A DNA stretch of 64,000 nucleotides from Zea mays (lineage: Eukaryota > Streptophyta > Magnoliopsida > Poales > Poaceae): assembly GCF_902167145.1 (NCBI RefSeq), contig NC_050105.1, positions 121,041,898 through 121,105,897 on the forward strand, in the 5' to 3' direction. Shown piece after piece: positions 24,599 to 35,170 of this stretch. Position numbers and translations under genes: made by a program. How positions within the stretch are numbered: position 1 is the first letter of the stretch; every line of letters begins with the position of its first letter. The notes under the pieces were generated by a model. The model made no database searches. It saw only the letters and a list, made by a program, of their open reading frames with translations, and was not told the origin of the DNA.

Positions 24599-25468
24599 CT
24601 AGTGAGCGAACGAGGCAACACTCGACTCGGGGGAAGGTGGTCTCCCTGAGCCAGTAGTGTCCACACTAGAGGCAGGCTCATCTCCTCCCTCGATGTCGAC
24701 GTCCTCGTTGGCCTCCATGTCCTGGATCTCCTGGTGATGCATATCCAGGTGCTCGTTAGCCTCAGCAAGCTGCTGCTGAGTGTTAATGAGCTGATCCTCG
24801 AGAACCTCGATGGTGTTCTCCCTGGTGCCCACTAGTTCCTCCAACTCTTGGATATCAGTGGATAGCTGCTCCACCTGCAAGTCCTTCTCCACCATTTCAG
24901 TAGACAAATCAACCACAAGTTCCTCCCTGTTGTCCAACGTAATCTTTGTCGCCTCCAATAGTGCCATCAGATGGGACATCGCCTCGCCGCGCATCACTTG
25001 CAGACGGTACAGAGCATTCATGCACCGTACGGTCAAGTGCGCAGTCTGTCCTGGGTAGATGGCCCAGATATCCTTGGCATGCTCCACCCGATCCTTCCAC
25101 ATTGGGTCGTCCTCCCTTTCGGCGGGGAACAAGCCAATGGGGTGGGTAGCCAGCTCCAAAGGATGGAATCCGCAGAAAGTGGTCAATCCATGCAGAGTGA
25201 TCGCCTCGATCGTGTCCTCAGCCCGGTATCCAAAAGACTCAGAGTCCAAGGAGCGCCAGCCTGGCTGTAGGGGATGAGGCTCCAAGGTCATCCTCACCCT
25301 ACAGCGGGGCACTTGGTGCTTCTCGAACTGCTGCACCGTGTACTGAGGGGGTGTCGCGTATCCGGCCCCCTGAAGTACCTCCCACAAAATGCGGGGAAAG
25401 CCCTCTCGTGCAAGGCCGTCAGTGTGGGATAGTGCATTTCCGTCCTCTGAGGATCCGTGGGAAGTCAT
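24599..25468 (-). CDS. Element B ORF1 upstream of gag, unknown function, intact
   Basis: 289-residue open frame, ATG at 25468, between the primer site and gag on the same strand. Residues about 1-150 look like a folded domain (for example GFPRILWEVLQGAGY, VQQFEKHQVPRCRV, TFCGFHPLELATHP). About 155-250 is a long heptad-like coiled coil rich in Glu/Leu/Gln. The tail is acidic and Ser/Pro-rich. No zinc finger, membrane segment or enzyme motif is seen. It is not part of standard Gypsy coding; extra ORFs upstream of gag are known in some large maize Gypsy elements, and element A has one in the same position. It carries no stop, although the downstream gag-pol carries five lesions. It may act in the particle or as an RNA- or protein-binding accessory, but this is a guess. 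Confidence 0.75.
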   Translation of the reverse strand: MTSHGSSEDGNALSHTDGLAREGFPRILWEVLQGAGYATPPQYTVQQFEKHQVPRCRVRMTLEPHPLQPGWRSLDSESFGYRAEDTIEAITLHGLTTFCGFHPLELATHPIGLFPAEREDDPMWKDRVEHAKDIWAIYPGQTAHLTVRCMNALYRLQVMRGEAMSHLMALLEATKITLDNREELVVDLSTEMVEKDLQVEQLSTDIQELEELVGTRENTIEVLEDQLINTQQQLAEANEHLDMHHQEIQDMEANEDVDIEGGDEPASSVDTTGSGRPPSPESSVASFAH

Positions 25469-25888
25469 CTGTGTACGGTTAAGCGTAAGTGAAAGAAAAA
25501 GAATTATAAAAAGAACAAGAAAAATAAAACTCAGCCTTTCTCTAGTTAAATAAAAAGGTACTGGGGACCTAGTTGGTTATTATCTTGTTTTTAAGTCTTT
25601 ACTCAAATATCCATTTGTTTAATTTAGAAATGCATGCATGCTCGTCCTGAACGACCTCACATCAATGTAAAGGGGATAGGGAAGAACTCCCATCCTTTAA
25701 GGTGGCCTGTAGGGCCTAATCACTTAGCCACCTAGCTACCCTTCTATCCTCCTAAGGCTTCACGTCCTAGGTCTATCCTGCTCGTCCTACTATCTATCCA
25801 ACATTGTTTCTATCAAGTTTTACTTTGGAAAAGGATGGTATTTATATTTTATTGATTCCTCTGTGGTGGTACAAGCTCCGATACCAGA
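25469..25888 (-). other. Element B leader and primer binding site
   Basis: GCTCCGATACCA at 25875-25886 is the complement of TGGTATCGGAGC, a tRNA-Met-type primer site two bases from the 5' LTR. The leader down to the ORF1 ATG is AT-rich with no ORF of note. Confidence 0.82.
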
Positions 25889-28800
25889 TGTGGCGGAACT
25901 GCCCGAATTATTCCAACTTAAGTGCCTAAGTCCCGCCTTAGAGGCTAGACCACACTTAAATGGGAATAACCCATCAATCCCTCGGATCTAGTCCGACACG
26001 GCCACTGACAGGATCAAGTACCACAAACTCACTCGATGGTGAGTCACAGAGCAAATACAATAAAGCATAAAACCATGCATTAAAGAGTATTAAATTATTA
26101 CATCATCATCGGAGTTTTGCAAAAGTAGTCGTCATTGTTCGAAGTGCAGCGGAATAAAGCTAATGGTAAATAAACAGAGAGATGGGGAAGCCTGTCCCAT
26201 CACTCCTCATGCTCCTCCTCAGCCGAGGTAGGGTCCCACTCGACAGTCCAACCCGGTGGCAAGATGGACGGCCAAGTCACTCCAGCAACCATGTCCTCCA
26301 GAGAACCTATAAAATTATGCCACAAGCAAGGCTGAGTATACTAATACTCAGCTAGACTTACCCAGTGTGAGGAGTCTACTCCTCTACCTCTAGACATGCA
26401 GCTGTTTGGCTGTGGGGTTTGGTTGCCAAAAGCACTAGCTGAGTTTCTAAATCAAGTTTTAACTTTGTCAAATTAAGTGTGACTCTCTTAAGGCTAAAGA
26501 TGTACTATCTACTCATACATAGTAGCAAACATTTTTAGCAATCAACATCTTGTATCATCTCAGCACAATTCCACTTATTACTCAATGTAGCAGCATGGAT
26601 CAAGCAGTCTCATTAGCTGCGAGAAGCAGACGATTTGAATCGAGTTTTTATCCTTGCAAGGTAAACCTAAACACACGACGTGGCGAGGCACTCCGTCCCC
26701 ACACACATCAACCGTCCCCATCGATTCCCCGTCAGCAGATCAGGGCTCACCACCTTGGCGTACAATGCCTCACTGACCCCGACTGCCGTCGTGTAGTGAC
26801 CGCACTTGTACCCACCATAACCGGAATGGGAGACCTCGTCTCAGGTCGCGTGAGGGGATATGTCCACTGTCGGGTTCACTCAGGTACTAGGCTTACCGAT
26901 TTACCATATTTCTCGGCATGTGCTTAGTACGTTCAAACGCTTGACTCACGGTACCACACCTTAATCCTTATTCAAATTTTCATCCCGTGGACAACCAATC
27001 CCCATGGATTGTTGTCCACAACCAGCATTATTATGAGAAGAAAGTGGGTACAACCAATTTCCTGACCTCGCGCGAGTGCTAGAAAAATCACTCGACTTCC
27101 ACCGAGATCCTAATTAATAAAGCAGCTACTCGACCTAGCATACTAGTATTCATCTCAACAGGATTCCTGAGATCATGCAACTAGGGTTTCAAACAACTCC
27201 TACACCTAGGTGCACAATCAATCCTACAATCATTAAGTGAAGTAAAATAGCATAAATAACAGGTTATGCATAAACCAGGGCTTGCCTTCCAAAGCAGTGG
27301 CAGGCAGGTCCTCTGGTGCAGGCTCTGGTGCTGGGTCCGGGGCTACCTCCTGAGCAGCTCCTTGCTCCGGCACGAGGACGTACTCTCCGTCAGCAAGGTT
27401 ACAGTCTATCGAAATGCAATGAACATGTATGTCATGATTATGCAGGATTTAATAACATTATGCTTAAAGAAACTAAGTCAAGAAGTAACTTAGGGTTTCT
27501 TAGTCATGCGGGGCTTCCAGTGGGTTATGCTTATTACTTTTTAGGCTTAGGTTTTTATTGAGGATAAACATAGTGGATTTGTATTGTCTTTATAGATTTC
27601 AGTGGACAATTTACAAGGGTTTTAGGATGACACTAATTTCCATTATTCATTTTTCTTTCTTTAATTTCTATTTATGAATCCTAGTGGGGGTTTGAACTAC
27701 AACAATAGCTTAACTTTCTCCAAAAATTTTGTAAAAATTACAGTGGGTTGCCATTGGTCACTATAGCCCCTTCTAGGAAGTTGAGGCTCCAAATAAAAAT
27801 GTTGTGCTTTAGACAAAAATAATAAAAGTTGGGTAAATGGGCCACTTTGTACTACAACTCTTAATTAGAGGTGGGTTCTGTCCTAAAGGTTATTTTTGTT
27901 GGCATCTAACAGTAATAATAGGCTTCTGTGCCAAAAGGCACTTTCTACTACATTGTTAATTGAAAAATGCCAAACAGCAAATTTCATATTTTTCCTAAGT
28001 TCTTAATAACCAAACATTAACTATCCCAGGGTGGGGGTGTTTTTACCTTGGGGTTATTTTTGTAGGGTTTTTCTAAGTTTTCCTTGTTTTATTCAATTAA
28101 AAAGTATCCCACTTATTTTATACTCAACTAGGGTATAATAAATTTGTCCAGTGAACTATATTGAATAAGTATCCTAACAAAAATAGGGGTGTCCTCTGGT
28201 TCACTATTTAACTCACATTTTCTATTTTCCTTAACCTTAAGCATTTTGCAAAATAAGGGGCAAAAACTAACTTAATGGGGTGGACAGAAAGGTTTACCAT
28301 TTTTATTTGGGTTAGTAGGTAGATATAAACTTCTCCAAATTTTTCTAGCCCTAGTCAAATAGTGCAACTAATTTTAGCCCTATTATTGAGCTTTTGGCCA
28401 AAACTATAATTAAATCAGAGCTTTAAAGTTTTCTATAGTACATAGGGGGTTTTATATTTTTCTTAAGTGGGTTACATTATTTAGACTCTGACAAAATTGG
28501 TTTGACCAAATTTGGATGAACTAAACAGAAGTTATGAATTTTTGAAGTCTCTGTTCAAATTAAAAACAGATTTAATAAGAGTTTCCTTGAAAAACAGTTT
28601 GCACCGAGGTCCCTAGGTTAAAGCTAAATCAATCTTCGCAGTTCTACCCTTGCGCCACTATTCCCCTAGGTCACTGACAGTTCAAAAAGCCCCCTGACCT
28701 TCTCTTCCTCTCACCCGCAGTCCTTCCCCCAATGTAAACAGTACCCGTGGGAAAGAAAAGGGTGGCGCGGCTTACCGGCGGCGAGATAGGTCCGACGAAG

Positions 28801-30170
28801 GGCAGGGTTGGCTCGGGGAGGCTCTGGCGGTCACAGCGAGGTGCGACTCGACGGTGGGGATGGCCGGAATCGCTCGGTCCACGTGCGCAGGCGGGTGTTC
28901 TCGTCGGCGGCGAGTGTACCGGCCAAACCATGGCGATCTGGTTCAATCCAAGGGCACGGTGAGCTTCCTGGGGTGACGTATAGGCTATCTGTGCAGTGAA
29001 TCGAGAAATGGCTCAGTGATTTACCCGGTCCACGCACTCCGGCGGGGTTGAGAGCTCCGGCGACCGTGGACTGGCCTCTCCGGCGAAGCAGGCTTCGATT
29101 CCTCGCTCGGGGAGCTTCACTGAGTTGTGCACACTCGTCTCCGAGGGTTGGATGGGGCTGGGGAAAGCTAGACTGGCCGGTCTACGGCGGTAGTGGCTCG
29201 GGTGGCCGCGGACACGCCGCGCACGGGCAAACGGCAGTGAACTGAGCTCCGGTGAGGCTTGAGCGTGCGCGGAAGAGTGTAACCGACGCCTGGGAGGGCT
29301 TTATAGGCGCGGGCACGGGACAGGGCGCCGGCTTGCCGTTGGCGCGACGCGGGGCACGCGGGGGCGCGCGCGGGCGTGCTTTGGCGAGCTCAGAGCGCGT
29401 CGAACACGTGGCTCGTTGCTTCTGCCCGTGTTCTTCCCTCTGCTGAGCGGCCAAAACGTACGAATCTTACCCTATCGCCTATGGGAGATCTCTTCCCTGC
29501 ACCTAGAGCTACCTAGTTCATGTGAGTTCCAAGAGTAGATGTGGTCGGGTTAGAGAGATATGAGGGTGGGAAGTTGGCTGTGTCAGACATGTCCAAACCG
29601 AGACAAAAATGGTGCCAAGTCGTGTCAAACGCCCTAGGGTAGGTGTCACCTCTTTCCAGGGCATTCTAGGGTTAATTTGGCGCCACTTTGTCAATTGGGT
29701 CGAATTGTTTTGAATTTTGGATTAAGGTGAACATGTGGGATCTTTGTTCAAGGGTTAGTTTTTATACTTAGGCAAATTCTGCATTTTTCCTTGTGCTCAA
29801 CCTTTGGTGAACTTTTTGGGGCTTTTCTGAAATCTTTTTGGGGGTACTTTCTTACTATTATTTGTAGGTTATGAAGCACACTACAACTTTTATATTTGGC
29901 CCAAGCCATGATCATAAGGTTTACATGATCTTTTGCTTCTAGCTTCAATTAGGGTTCCTATTGCCCAAGAGGGGTTTGCTTTAGGGTTTTGGGAAATTCC
30001 CCACTTAGATGTGCATGACAAGCTAGGGCATGATATCCAAGATGGTTTGCACTTGATTAGGACCTTGAATTCCAAGTTTGGTGTACTTTGCCCAATTCAA
30101 TCCTCATGTGATAATAGGTTAAAAGGGGTAGCCCTGGGTGGACACCCTGTGTAACACCTGGGGTGTTACA
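25889..30170 (-). repeat. Element B 5' LTR (4.3 kb)
   Basis: Minus-strand 5' LTR carrying the element promoter. Ends are TGTGGCGGAAC (25889) and GGGTGTTACA (30170). Compared with the 3' LTR it has small indels, for example an extra piece around 28885-28915 and a missing piece near 27938. Near its outer end GTAACACC and GGTGTTAC form an 8-bp palindrome around 30151-30169. Confidence 0.92.
29299..29305 (-). promoter_or_regulatory. Putative TATA box of the element B 5' LTR
   Basis: TATAAAG on the minus strand within a GC-rich block (about 28740-29450), in the sense of transcription toward ORF1 and gag. Conserved in the 3' LTR at 18766-18760. Confidence 0.5.
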
Positions 30171-30175
30171 GCGCA

Positions 30176-31203
30176 CGCCGCGCCGAGTCGAGCACACCGC
30201 GCCGCGGGGAGGGGGGGTCGGGCGAGCCAGGGCGGGGCCGCGCGCCACGCGAAGGGCATCCGCGCCGGGGCCGTCTGCGAGCGGGCGCGCCACGCCGGGG
30301 CAGCATGCCGAGCGGTCCGCGCCGGGCCGCACCGGGAGAGCGAGGGGGAGGGCTGCACCGGACGCCAGGGCCGCGGGCCATGCGCCATGGCTGAGCTCTG
30401 GCCACGCCGAGCCACAAGCCATCCGACCGCGCGCAGGGAAAACCAGGGAGGGGAGGGACGAGGGAGGAGAGGGAGGCGAGGCTCACCGCGGGACGGGGGA
30501 CGAGCGGATGGACGCGACGGCAGCGGTTTTGGGCGACGAGAGCGATGGGGAGAGGAGAAAGAAACGTCATGGGGGAGAGGGAGATGAACAGGGGACGACT
30601 TCGGGGCTTATAGGCGGGCCCCACATGCAGCGGCGGCGGTTGCCAAAACCGCCACCCGCACCGGCCGGGCGAGCGCGCCGCGCCCACGCCCTGGCGGTTG
30701 GGCCGCGCCGAGTTGGGCCGCCGCAGCTCCGGCCCAAGACGCGAAGGAGAAGGGGGGAAGCAGGCCACAGGGGGGGACGGCGGCTGGACCGTGGGGCGCC
30801 AGGCCGGCCCACGACAAGAGGGGGGAGAGAAGGAGGGGGGCAGGTGGGCCGCGCCGCGAGGGCCCAAAAAGGTAGGGCTTCACCTTGGGCCAAAAAGCCA
30901 GCAGGAAAGGGGGGTTTTGAGGTTTTTCCTATTTTCCATATAGCTCCAAACCCTTAATAAATGAATACGTCATGAAGGCCAAGCTAATAAACACAAAGGA
31001 AAAGATGCGTGGCTCGGCCTGATGCAACAACCAAAGGGAAAATCCACTTCTAGGATTTATTAATATACGACATAGAGTTAACTCTCTTAAGAATTTTGAG
31101 AATGGGTAGGTGTATAGAAAAGAAATGGGAAAAGAGAGGTAACGCCCAAATTTGGCGAGTGATGAAGAAAGAAAAATTTAACTCTAAAATTCGGGGCGTT
31201 ACT
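30176..31203 (-). repeat. Element A 5' LTR, outer part
   Basis: Continues the GC-rich LTR after element B. The first 700 bp are very GC-rich, with a minus-strand TATAAG at 30612-30607 as a possible TATA box. The outer end has an inverted repeat: GTAACGCCCAAATTT (31139-31153) pairs with AAAATTCGGGGCGTTAC (31186-31202). The overlapping ORFs of 80-260 residues are composition artefacts. Confidence 0.8.
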
Positions 31204-31275
31204 CTTCTTCTCCTAAAAAAGCTTCTCCACTTTAGTCAGTTTCGTCTCGGCAGCAATCTTCTTGTCTTGATACAT
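31204..31275 (-). pseudogene. First ~24 codons of the zeon-type antisense ORF in C1
   Basis: ATG at 31275 followed by a stretch alike in sequence to the N-terminus of the C2 antisense gene at 35171. An in-frame TAG occurs where C2 has GAG, and element A truncates it at 31203. Non-functional remnant. Confidence 0.75.
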
Positions 31276-31588
31276 TTTTTCTTCAGAAATGGTGAAAACG
31301 CGTCTTTTAAGCCAAAGCTCAGAGAGCTTGAAAAACTAGCAAGCGCTAGTGAGCAAGAGCTATAAAATTGAGAAAATAAAGCAAATGGCACAAGCAGTGT
31401 ATCAAGTGCAGTCGGTGTAAGTTCCTATTTATACGCCCAGTGCGCTCCAAATTGGAGGGCCCCGTCTGTCATTAACTGTTGCTATTGTAGCAAAGGGAAG
31501 GTGTTTTTTCGGACCTTCGGCTTAAGGCCTTCGTCCATGTCGCAGTCTGAATTCGTTATCTTAACAAATTAATACTGCGAGGGGCTAC

Positions 31589-32177
31589 TATTGGGGGCCT
31601 TCGTCGCATATAAAATGTGAAGAGCATGGTCGTGACGAAGGCTGGTGTTGCTCTGAAGCTACGCGCAAGGGAGCTTCGACTCAATGGTGGGAAAAAGGAA
31701 CCGACTTAAAAGGAAAAAGGCCATCTAGTCCCCATTGGATTGTCTATAAGTCAATAGTAAATATGAAGAGCATGAATGTAATTTCACACAGGCTGCGTCC
31801 TATGCCTATAAATAGATGAACAGTACCCCCGTACTGTTCATGCTGATTTGTACTTGCCTGTGCGTCACACTTGTACTTTCACCTTCTGTTAAGCCGAAGG
31901 TACAAATGTAATTCAATATTGTTTCTGTTTTTCCATGATAATATAATGAAGATAAGTTGGTAATGTTATGTGATAGTTCATGTTGTTTTTTATATTTCAT
32001 ATGCTTCTCCTTTTATTAACATATACTGCGATGATGAAGGTATGTCCTTCATGACCTTCGTCTAAAGATCATTATATCCTAAGGAAAATAATGCTTCGAA
32101 GGATGAAGGGTATTAACCTTTAACATTTTGTGTTGCCTTGTTCTTAATTCATAGCATTTGAGAACAAGTCCCCAACA
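31589..32177 (+). repeat. Element C1 3' LTR (zeon type, 589 bp)
   Basis: Starts TATTGGGGGCC (TG mutated) and ends CCCCAACA. Compared with the 670-bp C2 LTRs it lacks about 77 bp just inside the left end. It retains TATAAATAG (31807-31815) followed by the GAACAGTAC/GTACTGTTC inverted repeat (31818-31839). Confidence 0.88.
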
Positions 32178-32480
32178 GAACCTATACATTTGTGTTGGTA
32201 AGTCTTTCACCAACTCTAGTCTGACTAGAGACTTGTCATGTTGGTATGTTCATGCTCTCCCTTGTGGTGGCATAATTTTATTTGGATGTTTTTATTTGGT
32301 TTACTCAACATGCACTCGTACCTTACATACATTCTTTCTTTCTTTTTTTGTTCATCATCACAAAAAAGGCTTTCTTGACTAGATCTACTATCGTTTCCTT
32401 CTCAGATATTTTTGTTTTGAAATGTTCCTTAACCTCGGCTTTAATGGCAATGTTCGAGTCCTCGTTCGTCATGTCACAGG
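32178..32480. other. Unassigned segment between C1 and an LTR fragment
   Basis: About 300 bp with no likeness to the other elements here. On the minus strand a 49-codon frame starts at ATG 32472 (MTNEDSNIAIKAEVKEH) and ends at 32323. Near 32210-32230 is the palindrome CTCTAGTC-T-GACTAGAG. Could be old target DNA or part of an element not otherwise in view. Confidence 0.4.
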
Positions 32481-32756
32481 TGTCACACCCAGATTTAAGG
32501 GTAAACCTGGGCGCGTCTCAAATGTATGATAGGATCAAGTATCACACATATGATAACTCATGGTACAGAAATCAATGTCATATCTGAGAATAAAATAACT
32601 AAATAAAATACACCATATGACGACAATGATCCTCCACCATCATAGTTGCTTGGGAGAGGACGACTTAGACCTCTCCAAACTCATCGTAACATCCTTCTTG
32701 TTCTTCCAGTGGTATTTGTTCTTGACCTGGCGTGATTATAGCAGCTCACATACGTT
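32481..32756 (-). repeat. Gypsy-type LTR end fragment
   Basis: Begins TGTCACACCCAGATTTAAGG, the inverse of a GGGTGTGACA-type LTR end as in the Tekay-like elements here, and is broken by element F at 32757. There is no primer site beside it, so it may be the outer end of a 3' LTR. Confidence 0.5.
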
Positions 32757-33944
32757 TGAAAATCGTCTAGAGGGGGTGAATAGGCGAAACCTGAAATTTA
32801 TAAACTTTAAGCACACACTACAAGCCGGGGTTAGCGTTAGAATTAAATTTAAGGCCGAAGAGAGGGAAACAAATCAACCAAGGATCAAGGCGAGTGAACA
32901 TGATGATTTGTTTTACCGAGGTTTGGTTCCAAAGAACCTAGTCCCCGTTAAGGAGGTCACAAAGACCGGGTCTATTTTAACCCTTTCCCTCTCTCAAACA
33001 GTCACTTAGACCGAGTGAGCCTTCTGCTTAATCAATCGGGTCACTAAGACCCCGCAAGGACTACCATACACTTAGGCGTCTCTTGCTTTGATTACAAGTC
33101 ACTTGAGAACAAGAATGAGAAAAGGAAGAAAGGCAATCCAAGAAACAAGAGCGCAAAAGAACACGAACACACTCTCTCTCAAGTCACTAAATGGTTGAGA
33201 TGAATTCTAGACTTGGAGAGGGTTTGATCTTTGGAAATGTGTCTTGTAGTGAATGCACTAACTCTTGTATTGAATGTGATCTCTGAAAAACTTGGATGCC
33301 AAAGGTTGTGGTGGTTGGGGGTATTTATAGCCCCCAACCACTTTGTAGCCGTTGGCTAAGGCTACTGGCGACGGGCGCACTGGACAGTCCGGTGCGCCAT
33401 CGGATAGGTACTGTGTGTTGTCCGGTGTGTCGCCACGTCAGCCAACCGTTAGGGTTCAGAGCTGGTCGACCGTTGGAGACTTTGTCTTCTTGCGGCACCG
33501 GACAGTTCGGTGCCACACTGGACAGTCCGGTGTCCTCAGACTTTGCTGCTCTGACTCTACAGCGCATTGTTCACCGTGGCAGGCGCTTTTGCAGTCAACC
33601 GTTGGCGCTGGATAGCCGTTACTCCGCTGGCTCACCGGACAGTTCGGTGAATTATAGCGGAGCGCGCCCTGGAATTCATGAGAGTGGCTAGTGTGGAGCT
33701 GTACGGCCTGGTGCACCAATACTGTCCGGTGGCACACCGGACAGTCTGGTGCACCAAATTTTTAGCACACTCAAATCCTTTTGCTCCAATAACATTATGT
33801 CCCTAACTTGATTTCTTTCTTGGTTTGTGTTGAATCCTTATGCACCTATAATAGATGAATTCTAGACAAACTAGTTAGTCCATGTATTTGTGTTGATCAT
33901 CAACCACCAAAATTAATGAAATGGTTAACCCGATTTCCCTTTCA
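32757..33944 (-). repeat. Element F 3' LTR (Opie/Ji-like, 1.19 kb)
   Basis: Ends TGAAAATCGTC (plus strand, 32757) and CCCTTTCA (33944). Carries TATAAATA on the minus strand inside the inverted repeat 33312-33340, and several CCGGACAGT/ACTGTCCGG palindromic motifs at about 33370-33750. ORFs here are shadows. Confidence 0.85.
33312..33340 (-). promoter_or_regulatory. TATA box between inverted repeats, element F
   Basis: TGGTTGGGGG (33312-33321) and CCCCCAACCA (33331-33340) flank CTATAAATA (minus strand). Confidence 0.7.
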
Positions 33945-34188
33945 ATCTCCCCCTTTTTGGTGATCGATGCCAACACAAACCAAAGCAAATATAAAATGCA
34001 GAGATGTAACCAGTTTGCATTTATAATGTGCATAGGTTACTTGGAGTTAAACCAATTGAAAGTCTCACTAAGTATGAATGGATTGCTTTTCTTTTATTTA
34101 ATATTTTGGACTACATTTGCATCACTTGTTTTGTTTTTGCAAATCTTTTTGGAAAATCTTTTCAAAGTCTTTTTGCAAATAGTCAAAG

Positions 34189-34858
34189 TGTTGGGGACTT
34201 GTTCTCAAATGCTATGAGTTAAGAACAAGACAACACAAAATGTTAAAGGTTAACATCCTTCGTCCTTCGAAGTATTATTTCCCTTAGGATATAATGATCT
34301 TTAGACGAAGGTCATGAAGGACATACCTTCATCATCGCAGTATATGTTAATAAAAGAAGAAGCATATGAAATATAAGAAACAACATGAACTATCACATAA
34401 CATTATTGACTCATCTTCATTATATTATCATGGAAAGACAGAAACAGTATTGAATTACATTTGTACCTTCGGCTTGACAGAAGGTGAAAGTATAAGTGTG
34501 ACGCACAAGCAGGTACCAATCAGCGTGAACAGTACAGGGGTACTGTTCATCTATTTATAGGCACAGAACGCAGCCTGTGTGAAATTACATTCATGCCCTT
34601 CATATTTACTATTGACTTATAGACAACCTAATGAGGACTAGATAGCTTTTTCCCCTTTAAGTCGGTTCCTTTTTCTGCCATTGAGCCGAAGCTCCCTTGC
34701 GCGTAGCTTCGGAGCAACACTAGCCTTTGTCACGACCATGCTCTTCACATTGTATATGCTTTTAACCCGAGTCCGAAGGTACCTGTTCATATGTCATACT
34801 TGGAAGATATTGTTAAATCATGTTTTTTAGGACCTTCGGAAGACAAAGGCCCCCAACA
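34189..34858 (-). repeat. Element C2 3' LTR
   Basis: 670 bp, TGTTGGGGAC...CCCCCAACA on the plus strand. Contains CTATTTATAG (34551-34560, TATA on minus) next to the inverted repeat 34527-34548. Confidence 0.92.
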
Positions 34859-35170
34859 GTAGCCCCTCGCAGTATTAATTTGTTAAGCTAACGAATTCAG
34901 ACTGCGACATGGACGAAGGCCTTAAGCCGAAGGTCCGAAAGAATACCTTCCCTTTGCTAGAATAGCAATAGTCAATGACAGACGGGGCCCTCCAATTTGG
35001 AGCGCGCTGGTCGTATAAATAGGAACTTACACCGACTGCACTTGATACACTGCTTGTGCCATTTGCTTTATTTTCTCAATTTTATAGCTCTTGCTCACTA
35101 GCGCTTGCTAGTTTTCAAGCTCTCCGAGCTTCGGCTTAAAAGACACGTTTTCACCATTTCTGAAGAAAAA
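34859..35170 (+). promoter_or_regulatory. Promoter and leader of the C2 antisense gene
   Basis: Plus-strand TATAAATA at about 35014-35021, some 155 bp upstream of the antisense ATG, within a stretch conserved in C1. On the minus strand the segment next to the LTR (GAGGGGCTAC) serves as C2's purine tract. A separate TATA box facing the antisense ORF suggests that it has its own promoter. Confidence 0.55.

Larger units (their letters stand above)
15319..30170 (-). mobile_element. Element B: complete Tekay/Del-type chromovirus, nested in the element A LTR
   Basis: Minus-strand element: 5' LTR 25889-30170, primer site 25875-25886, ORF1 25468-24599, gag-pol 24292-19875, purine tract 19622-19635, 3' LTR 15319-19621. 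The 5-bp duplication GCGCA lies at 15314-15318 and 30171-30175, and element A's GC-rich LTR continues directly across. The domain order protease, RT, RNase H, integrase, chromodomain is that of Gypsy chromoviruses. All coding lesions are point changes plus one frameshift, so the element is structurally whole but defective. Confidence 0.93.
1..31203 (-). mobile_element. Element A: Tekay/Del-type LTR retrotransposon, 3' part outside the window, split by two nested elements
   Basis: Minus-strand Gypsy-type element. Its own sequence is 1-690, 12762-15318 and 30176-31203; the rest is element H (691-12761) and element B (15319-30170), both bounded by target duplications. Visible parts, in transcription order: 5' LTR (31203 down to 13154), tRNA-Met-type primer binding site (13137-13149), leader, and an ORF upstream of where gag should start (12892-12762, then 690-1). 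Gag-pol and the 3' LTR lie left of the window. The right end sits inside the antisense ORF of zeon-type element C1, so A is younger than C1. The LTR starts with GTAACGCCC rather than TGTAACGCCC, so its first base looks mutated. The Tekay/Del assignment is from LTR length (about 3.2 kb net), primer site and likeness to H and E. Confidence 0.85.
31204..32177 (+). mobile_element. Element C1: zeon-type retrotransposon tail, cut by element A
   Basis: Right end of a cinful/zeon-like element in plus orientation. It has the start of the antisense ORF (31275-31204, minus), its leader with an inverted TATA box (CTATTTATA, about 31430), a GAGGGGCTAC purine tract at 31580-31588, and the 3' LTR 31589-32177. 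The sequence is the inverse of 34189-35240 in element C2, with many differences. Everything left of 31204 was displaced by element A. No target duplication can be checked. Confidence 0.85.
32757..34183 (-). mobile_element. Element F: Opie/Ji-like Copia element, 3' LTR and 3' tail (left piece)
   Basis: Minus-strand element: 3' LTR 32757-33944, purine tract 33945-33958 (inverse of AAAAAGGGGGAGATT), then 3' non-coding sequence up to element C2. The other piece is 62976-63645. The LTR resembles that of element D, including the 'GTGAATAGG...GAAAC' end, repeated CCGGAC/GTCCGG motifs and the palindrome-flanked TATA box, but is shorter and diverged. Confidence 0.85.

Noticed and set aside
30138..30957. 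ORFs up to 264 residues on both strands
   Set aside because: Same composition effect in the continuation of the element A LTR; no conserved motif and frames overlap on both strands.
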